The translations under genes were made by a program, and so were the position numbers. Positions 1 through 8,872 of a stretch of 64,000 nt of DNA are shown piece after piece. Numbering within the stretch: position 1 is the first letter of the stretch; every line of letters begins with the position of its first letter. The DNA is from an uncultured Alphaproteobacteria bacterium (lineage in GTDB: Bacteria > Pseudomonadota > Alphaproteobacteria > RF32 > CAG-239), in the NCBI GenBank assembly GCA_944392295.1, contig CALXWE010000003.1, forward strand, positions 19,502-83,501, given 5' to 3'. The notes below the pieces were generated by a model. It was not told the origin of the DNA and did no database searches. It worked only from the letters and a program-made list of their open reading frames with translations.

Positions 1-2
1 TG

Positions 3-557
3 TTCAAATATAAAATCAACAAACAAGCCGAACAAGTTTACCAACTAATAGCCAACACTTATCAATATTTCACTCAAGTTAAATCTCTCAGTGCAAATAC
101 TGGCTCATCTTTGATACCTTTTTTAGAAAAAATGAACTTAATCCCCGACGGATTAAAACGCGTAACAACCAGCCTATATGACAGCCTTGACACCCAAATA
201 AGCGTATATCAAAGTCCCGGAGATAACAGCATAACCTACTTTGCCTTTGTACTAAGTTCAACACTGAGTAAAGATAAAAGCTCAGCTACGCAATCGTGTT
301 TTAATCTTGCTCAAATTGCTAAAGATTATGCTATTAATCAAGAATCAAATTTTTACATGCTGACCATATCAACTGCCCAAAACAATACTACAAGTAACCG
401 TTATGCCTACTACGGAACTAGAACCGTTTCTAACTGTTCATCGGTTAAGTGCTTAAAAAACATCAGTGATAATGAATTAATGCAGGCTTGCGGACAAATC
501 TCCGATGTTCGCAGTAGCAATGAAAATATCCATATAAGTATTACCGTGTTTTATTAA
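3..557 (+). CDS. Pilin-like protein, 5' end cut by the window (copy 1)
   Basis: The reading frame is open from the left window edge, so the N-terminus, including the expected pilin hydrophobic helix, lies outside. The first visible residues, FKYKINKQAEQ, match the segment just after the helix in the three other pilin-like proteins of this window (KYKLNKQ.EQ). A variable region follows, then a C-terminal part with SCFNLAQIAKDY and CSSVKCLKN, which keeps the cysteine spacing of its paralogues. Family knowledge: such proteins are cut by a prepilin peptidase and assembled into type IV pili or type II secretion-like pseudopili. Which structure this one joins cannot be told. A bidirectional terminator follows about 90 bases downstream. 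Confidence 0.75.
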   Translation, partial: FKYKINKQAEQVYQLIANTYQYFTQVKSLSANTGSSLIPFLEKMNLIPDGLKRVTTSLYDSLDTQISVYQSPGDNSITYFAFVLSSTLSKDKSSATQSCFNLAQIAKDYAINQESNFYMLTISTAQNNTTSNRYAYYGTRTVSNCSSVKCLKNISDNELMQACGQISDVRSSNENIHISITVFY

Positions 558-647
558 CATTTCTGTTGCAATATTAATATGCCGTAATTGCACAAGCAGT
601 AAAGAGCGTTATTTATACATAGCCTAAAATTAAAACTCATTTAAAGC

Positions 648-680
648 AAAAATCCGTTTCATGCAAGAAACGGATTTTTT
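648..680. terminator. Bidirectional intrinsic terminator
   Basis: The inverted repeat AAAAATCCGTTTC / GAAACGGATTTTT has a short loop and A/T flanks on both sides. It sits between the pilin-like gene on the plus strand and the small minus-strand gene, and overlaps the latter's stop codon. Confidence 0.7.
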
Positions 681-939
681 AACTATCGGCAAAGAATTTT
701 ACGACATCGTACAATTCTGGCCGTTCTAATGCACATTTTTTACCGAACTCTTCCTCTAACTCCGGTAAAACACGACTAATTTCCCAAGGAGTAACATACA
801 CTCTACGAAACCAGCACTCCCAACAGTCTCCTATTTTACAACCTGGTTCATAACACATTAAAGCAAACAGCCTAAAACAATGTGGAAAATGAACTATCAA
901 ACGTTGTTGGACTATTCTAAATACTTCGTCCTCTGTCAT
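679..939 (-). CDS. Small cysteine-rich hypothetical protein
   Basis: I do not recognise this protein. From the ATG at 939 it has 86 residues. Its centre holds the cluster CYEPGCKIGDCWEC (C-x4-C-x4-C-x2-C), which could bind zinc or an iron-sulfur cluster; this is inference from spacing only. The C-terminal half is acidic and charged. The frame stays open upstream to a TTG at 1002, giving 107 residues, but that TTG is part of a TTGACA hexamer and neither start has a clear Shine-Dalgarno sequence, so the start is uncertain. It is divergent from hemW and ends in a shared terminator. Confidence 0.45.
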   Translation of the reverse strand: MTEDEVFRIVQQRLIVHFPHCFRLFALMCYEPGCKIGDCWECWFRRVYVTPWEISRVLPELEEEFGKKCALERPELYDVVKFFADS

Positions 940-1032
940 ATAATAATTTAATAAACGTAATACAATGCCCAAACTACTAACATATTGACATCTTTGTGTC
1001 AATTACTAAAATGTACCTTAAAGGATTTACTC

Positions 1033-2127
1033 ATGAACACTCACGCCCCTCTTTCCATATATATTCACTGGCCATATTGCAAAAGCAAATGCCCTTATTG
1101 CGACTTTTTTAAAACCGTTAAAAAAGATGTAAATCAAAAAGAAATTATCAACGGGTATATAGAGGAGCTAAAATTTTATCATGATCTTGTTCCTGAGCAC
1201 AATATACGCTCGGTATTTTTCGGAGGCGGAACGCCCTCTTTAATCGAGCCTCAATATATTGAACTTTTATTAAATGAAATCGCGAACCTCTGGAGCTTTG
1301 AAAATCTGCCGGAAATAAGTTTAGAGGCTAACCCCAACAGCGAATATCCCGATATGTTCAAACAACTAAGGAAAGCCGGCATTAATCGTTTATCTTTAGG
1401 AGTGCAAGCCCTAAACGATGCCGATTTAAAATTTTTGGGACGAACGCATAATCTAAATCAAGCTTTACACAGTATTGATGAGGTAACCAAAAACTTTAAC
1501 AATCACTCAATAGACTTGATATATGCCAGACCTTCACAAACTTTAACGGAATGGGAAAAAGAGCTGCAACAAGCAACCTCATTTGGTTTAAAACATTTAT
1601 CATTATATCAGCTCACCATTGAAGAAGGAACGGTATTTGCTAAAAAGGGTATTAAATCTTTAGACGATGAACAAGCTTCTAAAATGTATCAATATACGGT
1701 AGATTATTTAAGAGATAATGGCTACCCTCGTTATGAAGTTTCCAACTTTGCCTCCAAAACTTATCAATCAAGGCACAACAAATGTTATTGGCTGGGTGAT
1801 GACTATATAGGGATTGGCACCAGCGCCCACGGACGTTTAAAAATCGGCAACAAGCATTATGCGTTTGTGCATCCGCACCTTCAAGAAGAGTTATCCGACA
1901 ATGAGCGTGCCGAAGAACTACTTTTAATGGGTTTACGCCTTGAAGAAGGCATTAACAAGCAGCATTTTTACAACATTTGTGGCTTAGAGCTTGATAATTT
2001 CATCAATGTAGAAGCTCTGCAACAGCTAAGTCAGCTTGGTTTTATAGAGAACACTCCAACAAGTTTAAAAGCCACCGACCAAGGTTTTTTAGTTTTAGAT
2101 TATATTATCAGCAAGCTCTGCCCCTAG
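1033..2127 (+). CDS. hemW: HemW-like radical SAM protein
   Basis: Predicted 364-residue radical SAM protein of the HemW (oxygen-independent coproporphyrinogen III oxidase-like) family, which are haem-handling proteins of the cytoplasm. The radical SAM cysteines are C16, C20 and C23 (CKSKCPYC), preceded by the typical IYIHWPYC. FFGGGTPS, SLEANP, LSLGVQ and YEVSNFA are further family signatures. HemW proteins have Tyr rather than a fourth cysteine of true HemN at the start of the cluster motif, which fits here. The ATG at 1033 is preferred because AAAGGA lies eight bases upstream; the frame is open further upstream without support. In many alphaproteobacteria hemW follows rdgB; here it stands alone between pilin-like genes. 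Confidence 0.9.
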   Translation: MNTHAPLSIYIHWPYCKSKCPYCDFFKTVKKDVNQKEIINGYIEELKFYHDLVPEHNIRSVFFGGGTPSLIEPQYIELLLNEIANLWSFENLPEISLEANPNSEYPDMFKQLRKAGINRLSLGVQALNDADLKFLGRTHNLNQALHSIDEVTKNFNNHSIDLIYARPSQTLTEWEKELQQATSFGLKHLSLYQLTIEEGTVFAKKGIKSLDDEQASKMYQYTVDYLRDNGYPRYEVSNFASKTYQSRHNKCYWLGDDYIGIGTSAHGRLKIGNKHYAFVHPHLQEELSDNERAEELLLMGLRLEEGINKQHFYNICGLELDNFINVEALQQLSQLGFIENTPTSLKATDQGFLVLDYIISKLCP

Positions 2128-2160
2128 GCTAAGATTTTATCAACGTATTTCCTTTTAAAG

Positions 2161-2229
2161 TTGCAAAAAAAAAAACGGTTTATGATTTCGTTTAAAGTCC
2201 TTTAGTGAACTAAAATCGGAGGTTTTTAG
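2161..2229 (+). promoter_or_regulatory. Pilin leader with poly(A)11 and putative promoter
   Basis: TTGC is followed by 11 A residues (2165-2175) and a 54-nt leader that is nearly identical to the leaders before the pilin-like genes at 56021 and 56865. TATGAT at 2181-2186 resembles a -10 box. TTGCAA at 2161-2166 could be a -35 only with a short 14-bp spacer, which lies mostly in the A run. A strong ribosome binding site, CGGAGG, sits seven bases before the ATG, and TTTAGTGAACTAAA just upstream of it is a small inverted repeat. The promoter reading is an inference. Confidence 0.5.
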
Positions 2230-2862
2230 ATGAAATTTAATGAACTGGGCAGAAGTATGGTCGAAATGCTTGGTGTTTTAGCCATTATCGGAGTACTCTC
2301 CGTTGGCGCTATTGCCGGCTATTCTAAGGCGATGACTAAGTATAAGCTCAATAAACAAGCCGAACAAATCGGAAGTGTTTTAGATTATATTTCTATTTAC
2401 AGCGAACAATTATCTATTGTTGGCAACCAAGTCTCAAGTTTAAATCAATTATTGATAAAACTGGGAGTAATTCCTACCGAAATGATTAATCCTGACAATT
2501 TATCTTACGTATACGATGTTTTTGGCAATCGCATATACTTTTTCCGTGGCAAAGAAAGTAACGGTGCTCAGTATTACACTATGGTTATTATTATAGATAA
2601 ATATTCTCATGAAATTTGCATGAATCTATATCAAATGGCTAAACTTCGCTCCGCCAACTTATGGCAAACCGTATTTACTAAGGACCAAGAAAGCGGTGAA
2701 AATTCCTCAGGAAACCGCATTTTTGGCGATTCTTACTGCACCAAAAATGTAAAGTGTCTTCAAAATTTAGATTTGTCACAAATGGATGAATTATGCAACT
2801 TCTGCAATGATGCAAATAGTATATGCCGATTTAACATCTTATGGGATTATAAAAAAGGATAG
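2230..2862 (+). CDS. Pilin-like (type IV/pseudopilin) protein, copy 2
   Basis: A 210-residue protein with a class III (prepilin) signal: a six-residue leader MKFNEL, then G7, R8 at +1, E at +5 (GRSMVE) and a hydrophobic helix MLGVLAIIGVLSVGAIAGY. Prepilin peptidase should cut after G7. Arg at +1 in place of the usual Phe or Met is odd, but all complete copies here share it. After the conserved KYKLNKQAEQ the sequence is private to this copy. The C-terminal half contains EICMNLYQMAK, SYCTKNVKCLQN and ELCNFC, a cysteine pattern shared with copies 1 and 4. No pilus assembly genes are adjacent. The function could be surface pilus, pseudopilus or DNA uptake. Confidence 0.85.
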   Translation: MKFNELGRSMVEMLGVLAIIGVLSVGAIAGYSKAMTKYKLNKQAEQIGSVLDYISIYSEQLSIVGNQVSSLNQLLIKLGVIPTEMINPDNLSYVYDVFGNRIYFFRGKESNGAQYYTMVIIIDKYSHEICMNLYQMAKLRSANLWQTVFTKDQESGENSSGNRIFGDSYCTKNVKCLQNLDLSQMDELCNFCNDANSICRFNILWDYKKG

Positions 2863-2883
2863 CCCTAAAATTCAGGTTCTCAC

Positions 2884-3774
2884 TTAAAATTTAAATCCTC
2901 TAAGCAGCTCTTCGGTAGGCATGACTCTTTTGCCCTGACGCTGAATTTCAAGCACTTCTAATGCCTTATCGGCACAGAATATTATTAACTTGTTGTCTTC
3001 TTGCAAAATAGCCCCGGGAGTGCCTTGCCTATCACAAACCTTGGCTCGCAATACCTTAAACCTCTCCCCGTTATGCTCAAAAAACATCGCCGGAAACGGA
3101 TTAAAGGCTCTTATTTTACGCTCTAAAACTTCCGCACCCATACTAAAATCTATCTTAGATTCATCTTTGGTTAGCTTTTGCGCATACGTAACTAAACTTT
3201 CATCTTGTTCTTGCGGCGAAATATTATCTAAATCAGCCAAAACTTCCGACATTAAATCTGCGCCTATCTCGGCTAATTTATCGTGTAAAATTCCACCCGT
3301 TGTATCTGCGTTGATTTCGACCTCGCCTTTTTTATACATAGCTCCGGCATCTAAGGCTTCAACCACTCGCATAATCGTAACTCCGCTTTTAGCATCTCCG
3401 GCTTCAATCGCTCTCTGAATGGGCGCCGCTCCACGCCACCTGGGCAATAATGAAGCATGCACATTTAAACAGCCGTATTTGCAAGCCTCAATCACAGCTT
3501 TAGGTAAAATCAAACCATAAGCCGCCACTATGGAAATATCAGCATTGAGTGCTCTAAATTTTTCTTGCTCGGTAACATCTTTTAATGTTTTGGGTGTTCT
3601 TACCTCAATGCCATGCTCCTCGGCAATCAAGTGCACCGGCGTTTTGGTAACTTGTTTGCCGCGCCCTGCTTCCTTGGGCGCCCTTGTATAAACACAAACA
3701 ACCTGATGTTCTTTAATTAATCTTTGCAAAACCGGAACGGCAAAATCCGGCGTACCCATAAATATAACTTTCAT
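2884..3774 (-). CDS. fmt: Methionyl-tRNA formyltransferase
   Basis: Transfers a formyl group from 10-formyltetrahydrofolate to Met-tRNA(fMet) for translation initiation. The N-terminus MKVIFMGTPDFAVPVL, the catalytic block NVHASLLPRWRGAAPI (Asn and His) and TIMRVVEALDAG (Asp) are all present, followed by the shorter C-terminal tRNA-binding domain. The length of 296 residues is slightly under the usual 310. The ATG at 3774 is chosen because AGGA sits six bases upstream; a TTG two codons earlier is an unlikely start. The usual partner def is not adjacent. It lies downstream of ppiD but is separated from it by a strong terminator, so it probably has its own promoter. Confidence 0.95.
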   Translation of the reverse strand: MKVIFMGTPDFAVPVLQRLIKEHQVVCVYTRAPKEAGRGKQVTKTPVHLIAEEHGIEVRTPKTLKDVTEQEKFRALNADISIVAAYGLILPKAVIEACKYGCLNVHASLLPRWRGAAPIQRAIEAGDAKSGVTIMRVVEALDAGAMYKKGEVEINADTTGGILHDKLAEIGADLMSEVLADLDNISPQEQDESLVTYAQKLTKDESKIDFSMGAEVLERKIRAFNPFPAMFFEHNGERFKVLRAKVCDRQGTPGAILQEDNKLIIFCADKALEVLEIQRQGKRVMPTEELLRGFKF

Positions 3775-3835
3775 TATCAATCCTCATTATCGCATTATTG
3801 TCCGCAATCTTATCAATTTATATATCATTATCAAG

Positions 3836-3864
3836 AAAAAACCGCCCCGAAAGGCGGTTTTTTT
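3836..3864 (-). terminator. Terminator of ppiD
   Basis: The hairpin ACCGCC-CCGAAA-GGCGGT is flanked by A and T runs, so it reads as an intrinsic terminator in both directions. It sits 14 bases after the ppiD stop codon. Confidence 0.85.
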
Positions 3865-3877
3865 AACATCAGCCCGA

Positions 3878-5758
3878 TTAATACTCGGTCCCTAAAAGCT
3901 TATACTCAATTTTAACGTCATAATCATTAGCATAAGCAGAAAGCATATCTTCGGTAAAATCACCTAAAAGCGATAAATAAGCCTTTTGCTTTACCAAAGC
4001 TTTTTCCGATTCGCTTAAATCTTCGGAACTCTCATAATCGTGGTTGGCAACGGCTACAATATACATATCACCCAACTGAATCTGCCGCGGTGTTAACAAA
4101 GGCTCGGCAAACATTTCTCTGATATCGGCATAACCGATATTGGCAAATGTTTCATTACGGGTAATCGGTTGTGATTTGTATAAAGCTAATCCGTAACGTT
4201 TGGCTACATCGGCAATAGCATCACCATTGTCTAAATCATGCATAACATCATTAAGTTTTTCCTGAGCAATGGCAGTGCGTTCATTTTCCGACCACAAAGC
4301 CACAATTTCATCTTTAACGTCATCTATAGCCTTGGGGTGTGCTTCATCAACGGCAGCTACACGCAATACGGCTATACCGTCATCAGTTTCCAAAGCTTGA
4401 CTTACCTCGCCGACATTGTATGAAAATACGGTTTCAATAAAATCACGATTGTGTGTGGCTTTTTCAAGTTCTTTAGGAGCTGTCAATAAAGTACCGTCTT
4501 CGGCCAAACCTTGAACTTTAAGCAACGCAACTCCGTTATTTTCTGCTACCGATTCCAATGAAGCTCCAGCAGCCAAAGTGTCTTCAATTTTCACCAAAGT
4601 TTCATAGGTTTCATCATACAAGCGCTCATCTTTTAATATATTTTTAATTTGTGCGGAAGCTGTATCATAAGCAACCTTTGAAGCAGGTCTGATATCGGCA
4701 ACTTTTAAAATCTGCCAAGAACCATCAACTTCAAAAGGCTTGCCGTAAGCACCTTTACTTAAGGCAAAAGCTTCCTGCGCTAAAGTTTCTATCAACTCAT
4801 CTTCGGCAACATAGCCCAAATCGGTATCTTCTTTAGACTGTCCGGCCTCACTTTCGGCAACGGTATAAAAATCTTCACCGTTTTGCAGCTTAAAGAAAGC
4901 TTTATTGGCCGAGGTTTCATCAGCAAAAATCATCTGTAAGACATCGCGTTTTTCAGGCGTTTCAAACTCTGATTTATGCTCGTCATAATAAGCCTTAACA
5001 TCTTCATCGGCAATTTGCATATTATCCGCAATATCGGCAAAAGAAAGATATAAAACCTCAACATCGCGGCGTTCCGGCTCTGTAAATTCAGCAGCAAAAT
5101 CTTCATAATACTGGTTAATTTCATCATCGGTAATTGTTCTGTCGATGCTAAGCTCGGTAGGATTAATCATTACATAATTAAATGTACGTCTCTTATTATC
5201 GGCCTTAGCTACGGCTTTAAGTAACACTTGCGGAACATTAAAACCTTCGGCAGGAGTGTTAACCAACATTTGTTTAGTTAAATCACGTTTTAAGGCACCA
5301 ACAAATTCAGCCTCAGAAATTCCTGCTTTTGATAAAATCTGACGGAATAAATCACGATTGAACTGTCCTGAAGCATCTTTGAAAGCCGGATCATTAACAA
5401 TAAGCATTTGCACCAAAGCCGGAGAAAAGAGTACATGATACTTATTTTCGGTTCTATCCAATACTGCATCTTGCACCATACGATTAATAACCATCTGAAC
5501 CAACGCTTGACGCATATCTTCGGTAAGTTCGGCATCTTCACCCAATAAATTTTGTGCAGCATTTAATTCCTTTTGTAAGCTATAAGAAAATTGTGCCCGT
5601 GAGATTTCAATATTATCGACTTCAATTACGGTACGATTCTGCCCGGCACTGTTAATATAGCTTGAAACACCGAACAAAGACATAAAACTCAAAGCTGTCA
5701 AAGTCAAAATCAACTTTGCTATCCAACTTTTTTGTGCTTTTGCTAATTTGTTAATCAT
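3878..5758 (-). CDS. ppiD: PpiD-like membrane-anchored periplasmic chaperone/peptidyl-prolyl isomerase
   Basis: A 626-residue protein with one N-terminal membrane anchor (about residues 14-34, KLILTLTALSFMSLFGV) after a short basic cytoplasmic stretch. A SurA-N-like chaperone region follows (EISRAQFSYSLQKELN, ALVQMVINRMVQDAVL), then a parvulin (PPIC) domain around 265-360 (KRDVLQMIF, TDLGYVAEDEL, FALSKGAYGKPFEVDGSW). Family role: an inner-membrane-anchored foldase acting on proteins that leave the Sec translocon. This fits the nearby divergent secG, although the two are not co-transcribed. The sequence is acidic, and the length matches the family (about 620). A promoter candidate lies just upstream. 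Confidence 0.9.
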   Translation of the reverse strand: MINKLAKAQKSWIAKLILTLTALSFMSLFGVSSYINSAGQNRTVIEVDNIEISRAQFSYSLQKELNAAQNLLGEDAELTEDMRQALVQMVINRMVQDAVLDRTENKYHVLFSPALVQMLIVNDPAFKDASGQFNRDLFRQILSKAGISEAEFVGALKRDLTKQMLVNTPAEGFNVPQVLLKAVAKADNKRRTFNYVMINPTELSIDRTITDDEINQYYEDFAAEFTEPERRDVEVLYLSFADIADNMQIADEDVKAYYDEHKSEFETPEKRDVLQMIFADETSANKAFFKLQNGEDFYTVAESEAGQSKEDTDLGYVAEDELIETLAQEAFALSKGAYGKPFEVDGSWQILKVADIRPASKVAYDTASAQIKNILKDERLYDETYETLVKIEDTLAAGASLESVAENNGVALLKVQGLAEDGTLLTAPKELEKATHNRDFIETVFSYNVGEVSQALETDDGIAVLRVAAVDEAHPKAIDDVKDEIVALWSENERTAIAQEKLNDVMHDLDNGDAIADVAKRYGLALYKSQPITRNETFANIGYADIREMFAEPLLTPRQIQLGDMYIVAVANHDYESSEDLSESEKALVKQKAYLSLLGDFTEDMLSAYANDYDVKIEYKLLGTEY

Positions 5759-5789
5759 TTTTCCTTCCTAACTAAAACATTTTGGCGAT

Positions 5790-5817
5790 ATTATAAAATA
5801 TTAATCGTTGAATGCAA
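5790..5817 (-). promoter_or_regulatory. Putative sigma-70 promoter of ppiD
   Basis: On the minus strand TTGCAT (5817-5812) is followed after 16 bases by a perfect TATAAT (5795-5790), about 30 bases before the ppiD start codon. Assigned by consensus only. Confidence 0.5.
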
Positions 5818-5952
5818 TTATTAAATATCAGTGTTGACAAGTTTTTAACAAAAAACTCTGTGTTAAAAGCATTTTTAAACTGGAAAAGTCAAAATCAATA
5901 TGTTAAGAATGTTGCAACAAGTTATTTTAACTTTAAGAATAGGAAAGAAAAT

Positions 5953-6717
5953 ATGTCACGTAAAGTATTGATTGCCGGAAACTGGAAAATGAACGGCTTA
6001 TTGGAAGACGGGGCAGCTTTAGCCAAGGCTGTTGCCTCAGAAGTAAAGAAACTCGGTAAACCCGAATGCGAATTTTTGGTATGTCCTCCCTTTACATTGT
6101 TGACTACCGTAAAGAAAGCCTTAAGAGGCTCTAAAGTAGCTTTAGGCGCACAAGATTGCCATGTAGCTGAAAAAGGAGCTCACACCGGTGATATCAGCCC
6201 GGTAATGTTAAAAGATTGCGGATGTACTTATGTTATTGTCGGTCATTCAGAAAGAAGAACCGACCATAAAGAAAGCAATGAGCTTATCTGCCAAAAAGCC
6301 GAGGCTGCACACAAAGCCGGATTAAAGGTCGTAATCTGCATCGGTGAAACCGAAGCCGAACGTGATGCAGGAAAGACCATTGATGTTTGCACCAAACAAA
6401 TTATGGGCTCCGTTCCGCAAAGTGCTACAGCTGCCAATACCGTAATTGCCTACGAGCCGGTATGGGCCATCGGCACCGGCAAAACTCCTACAACCGCCGA
6501 TGTTGAAGAAGTTCATGCCGCAATTCGTAAAGTTATTGCTAAGAAGTTAGGCAAAAGCAATGCCAACAAAATGCGCATTTTGTACGGCGGTTCGATGAAA
6601 CCTGCCAATGCTGCCGAACTTTTGGCTCTTCCTGATGTAGACGGAGGATTAATCGGCGGAGCAAGCTTAAAAGCTGCCGATTTTATGGCCATAGCCGCAA
6701 GTGTTAATAAGAAATAA
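5953..6717 (+). CDS. tpiA: Triosephosphate isomerase
   Basis: Interconverts dihydroxyacetone phosphate and glyceraldehyde 3-phosphate in glycolysis. The 254-residue protein has all key motifs: AGNWKMNG (catalytic Lys), IVGHSERR (His), AYEPVWAIGTGK (catalytic Glu) and the phosphate-binding LYGGSMKP and GLIGGASL. The ATG at 5953 is chosen because AGGAAAG precedes it and homologues begin with this segment; the frame runs open 47 codons upstream without similarity. secG follows after 16 bases, so the two are almost certainly one transcript ending at the hairpin near 7085. Confidence 0.97.
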   Translation: MSRKVLIAGNWKMNGLLEDGAALAKAVASEVKKLGKPECEFLVCPPFTLLTTVKKALRGSKVALGAQDCHVAEKGAHTGDISPVMLKDCGCTYVIVGHSERRTDHKESNELICQKAEAAHKAGLKVVICIGETEAERDAGKTIDVCTKQIMGSVPQSATAANTVIAYEPVWAIGTGKTPTTADVEEVHAAIRKVIAKKLGKSNANKMRILYGGSMKPANAAELLALPDVDGGLIGGASLKAADFMAIAASVNKK

Positions 6718-6733
6718 CCCGAAAGGAAAAAAC

Positions 6734-7057
6734 ATGGGATCAGTATTGTTAGTTATTCACTTAATTACCGCCATCTTTTTGGTAGCCGTAATTTTGATGC
6801 AACGCTCTAACGGCGGTGCTCTAAATGGTCTTGGCGGAGGCTCAGGCGCCAACAGCTTTTTAACCGCTCGCGGTACCGGAAATTTGTTAACCAGAACCAC
6901 AGCTATTTTGGCTACCATATTTTTTATTACCAGTATTTCGTTGTGCTTGTATTATAAAGGTGCTGAACATCCAAGTACTTCGGTATTAGATGTTGCTCCC
7001 GCAGCTCAACAGGCTCCTGTTGCTCCTGCTGCTCCTAACGTTCCGACGGCAAAGTAA
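6734..7057 (+). CDS. secG: Preprotein translocase subunit SecG
   Basis: A small Sec translocon subunit of 107 residues. It has two hydrophobic segments (about residues 3-22 and 50-72) flanking the family signature LMQRSNGGALNGLGGG, and an Ala/Pro-rich tail (APAAQQAPVAPAAP) that is typical of alphaproteobacterial SecG. The start at 6734 follows a GAAAGGAAAA ribosome binding site. tpiA-secG-pyrG is a common gene order in alphaproteobacteria, which supports the call. Confidence 0.92.
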   Translation: MGSVLLVIHLITAIFLVAVILMQRSNGGALNGLGGGSGANSFLTARGTGNLLTRTTAILATIFFITSISLCLYYKGAEHPSTSVLDVAPAAQQAPVAPAAPNVPTAK

Positions 7058-7084
7058 TATAATATGAGTAACTTAAAAACACAT

Positions 7085-7115
7085 AAGGCACCTTAGAACC
7101 TAAGGTGCCTTTATC
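7085..7115 (+). terminator. Terminator after tpiA-secG
   Basis: A perfect 12-bp stem, AAGGCACCTTAG / CTAAGGTGCCTT, with a 3-nt loop is followed by a short T-rich stretch. It separates secG from pyrG. Confidence 0.8.
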
Positions 7116-7180
7116 ACTTTTAAAAACCTGTTTCAAATAACTTTTATATAACATTTATAACTAGTTAAGGACAAAATAAA

Positions 7181-8821
7181 ATGACTAATCCAAATACCAA
7201 ATTTATATTTATCACCGGCGGTGTTGTATCTTCTTTGGGCAAAGGTCTGGCATCAGCCTCCATTGCTGCCACTCTGCAAGGTCGCGGTTTTAAGGTAAGA
7301 CTCCGTAAACTTGACCCATACCTTAACGTAGACCCCGGAACAATGAGCCCTTATCAACATGGTGAAGTATTTGTTACCGACGATGGTACGGAAGCCGATT
7401 TGGATTTAGGTCATTATGAGCGTTTTTCGGGAGTTGCAGCTACCAAAAACGACAGTGTTACCACCGGTAAAATTTATCAAAGAGTTATCGATAAAGAACG
7501 CCACGGAGAATATCTGGGAGCTACCATTCAAGTTGTTCCTCACGTTACCAACGAAATTAAAAACTTTATTTTATCAAACTTGACCGATGAAGATTTTGTT
7601 TTATGCGAAATCGGCGGTACGGTAGGTGATATTGAAGGACAACCCTATTTAGAAGCAATTCGTCAAGTCGCATATGATTTGGGTCGTGATCGCGTAATGT
7701 TTGTACACCTGACTTTATTACCGTTTATACCCACTGCCGGAGAATTAAAAACCAAACCGACCCAGCACTCGGTTAAAAAATTGCAAGAATACGGTATTCA
7801 GCCTGATATGCTGTTATGCCGCGCTCAAATGCCCATTCCTAAAAATGAAAAGAAAAAATTGGCTTTATTCTGCAATGTAAGAGAGGAAAATGTTATAGCT
7901 GCATTAGATGTAAGCAATATTTACCAAGTACCTCTAGCTTACTCTAAAGAAGGAATGGACAGAGCCGTATGCCGTCATTTTGGCATCCCTGATGATAAGC
8001 CTGCCGATTTAAGCAAATGGGAAAAAATTATCGAAGTAATCAAAAAGCCTGAAGGAGAAGTAAAAATTGCGGTAGTCGGCAAATACACCAAGCTTTTAGA
8101 GGCCTATAAATCATTACATGAAGCCATTAAGCACGGGGCTATTGCCAATCACTACCAAGTAAATATTAAATGGATAGATTCTGAAAAACTAGAGCATGAA
8201 CCGGCCGGAGACTACTTAAACGATGTTAATGCCATAATCGTCCCCGGAGGATTCGGACAACGTGGTACACAAGGCAAAATAGAAGCCATCAAATATGCCA
8301 GAGAACACAACATTCCGTTTTTAGGCATATGTTTTGGTATGCAAATGGCGGTAATCGAAACAATGAGAAATGTTTGCGGCATAAAAAATGCCAATACCAC
8401 GGAGTTTGACCCCGACTGCGAGCCGGTAGTAGGCTTAATGACCGAATGGGACAAAGACGGTAACAAAGAAGTTCGGCATAAAGACGGCGACTTGGGAGGA
8501 ACGATGCGCTTAGGAGCATATCCGTGCCATTTAAAAACCGGAAGCCTGGCACAAAAAGTATACGGTACGGAAAATATTTCGGAACGTCACAGACATCGTT
8601 ACGAAGTAAATATGAAGTATGAAGATACATTAAATAAAGGAGGTATGATAATCAGTGGAAAATCACCTGACGGAAAATTACCCGAGATTGTAGAGCGTCC
8701 GGAACATCCGTGGTTTATGGCCGTACAATTCCATCCGGAATTAAAGTCCAAACCGTTTGCCCCTCACCCGATATTTATATCATTAATCAAAGCTGTAATA
8801 GACAACAGCCGGTTAATGTAA
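7181..8821 (+). CDS. pyrG: CTP synthase
   Basis: Makes CTP from UTP, ATP and glutamine. The 546 residues cover the N-terminal synthetase domain ([17 protein letters not shown]-loop, [25 protein letters not shown]) and the C-terminal class I glutamine amidotransferase domain with the catalytic Cys in GICFGMQM and the His and Glu of [11 protein letters not shown]. Length and motifs are complete. An ATG follows the run AAGGACAAAATAAA. It ends at a strong bidirectional terminator, opposite the polysaccharide locus. Confidence 0.98.
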   Translation: MTNPNTKFIFITGGVVSSLGKGLASASIAATLQGRGFKVRLRKLDPYLNVDPGTMSPYQHGEVFVTDDGTEADLDLGHYERFSGVAATKNDSVTTGKIYQRVIDKERHGEYLGATIQVVPHVTNEIKNFILSNLTDEDFVLCEIGGTVGDIEGQPYLEAIRQVAYDLGRDRVMFVHLTLLPFIPTAGELKTKPTQHSVKKLQEYGIQPDMLLCRAQMPIPKNEKKKLALFCNVREENVIAALDVSNIYQVPLAYSKEGMDRAVCRHFGIPDDKPADLSKWEKIIEVIKKPEGEVKIAVVGKYTKLLEAYKSLHEAIKHGAIANHYQVNIKWIDSEKLEHEPAGDYLNDVNAIIVPGGFGQRGTQGKIEAIKYAREHNIPFLGICFGMQMAVIETMRNVCGIKNANTTEFDPDCEPVVGLMTEWDKDGNKEVRHKDGDLGGTMRLGAYPCHLKTGSLAQKVYGTENISERHRHRYEVNMKYEDTLNKGGMIISGKSPDGKLPEIVERPEHPWFMAVQFHPELKSKPFAPHPIFISLIKAVIDNSRLM

Positions 8822-8837
8822 AAATAGCACAGCACAT

Positions 8838-8870
8838 AAAAAATCCCGCAATAATGCGGGATTTTTTATA
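8838..8870. terminator. Bidirectional terminator between pyrG and the polysaccharide locus
   Basis: The stem AAAAATCCCGCA / TGCGGGATTTTT has a 3- to 4-nt loop and A and T runs on both sides. It lies between the convergent pyrG and epimerase genes and can serve both. Confidence 0.85.
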
Positions 8871-8872
8871 TG

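Noticed and set aside
997..1002. TTG at 1002 as start of the small Cys-rich gene
   Set aside because: It has no Shine-Dalgarno sequence and forms part of a TTGACA hexamer; the ATG at 939 is the simpler choice, though not certain.
2182..2205. A short upstream ORF MISFKVL in the pilin leader, present in all three copies
   Set aside because: The leader is nearly identical in the copies so its conservation is not independent, no ribosome binding site precedes it, and its ATG lies within the more plausible -10 TATGAT; both readings cannot hold.
5834..5868. TTGACA upstream of tpiA as a promoter
   Set aside because: The only reasonable -10 (TTAAAA) is 23 bp away, outside normal spacing.
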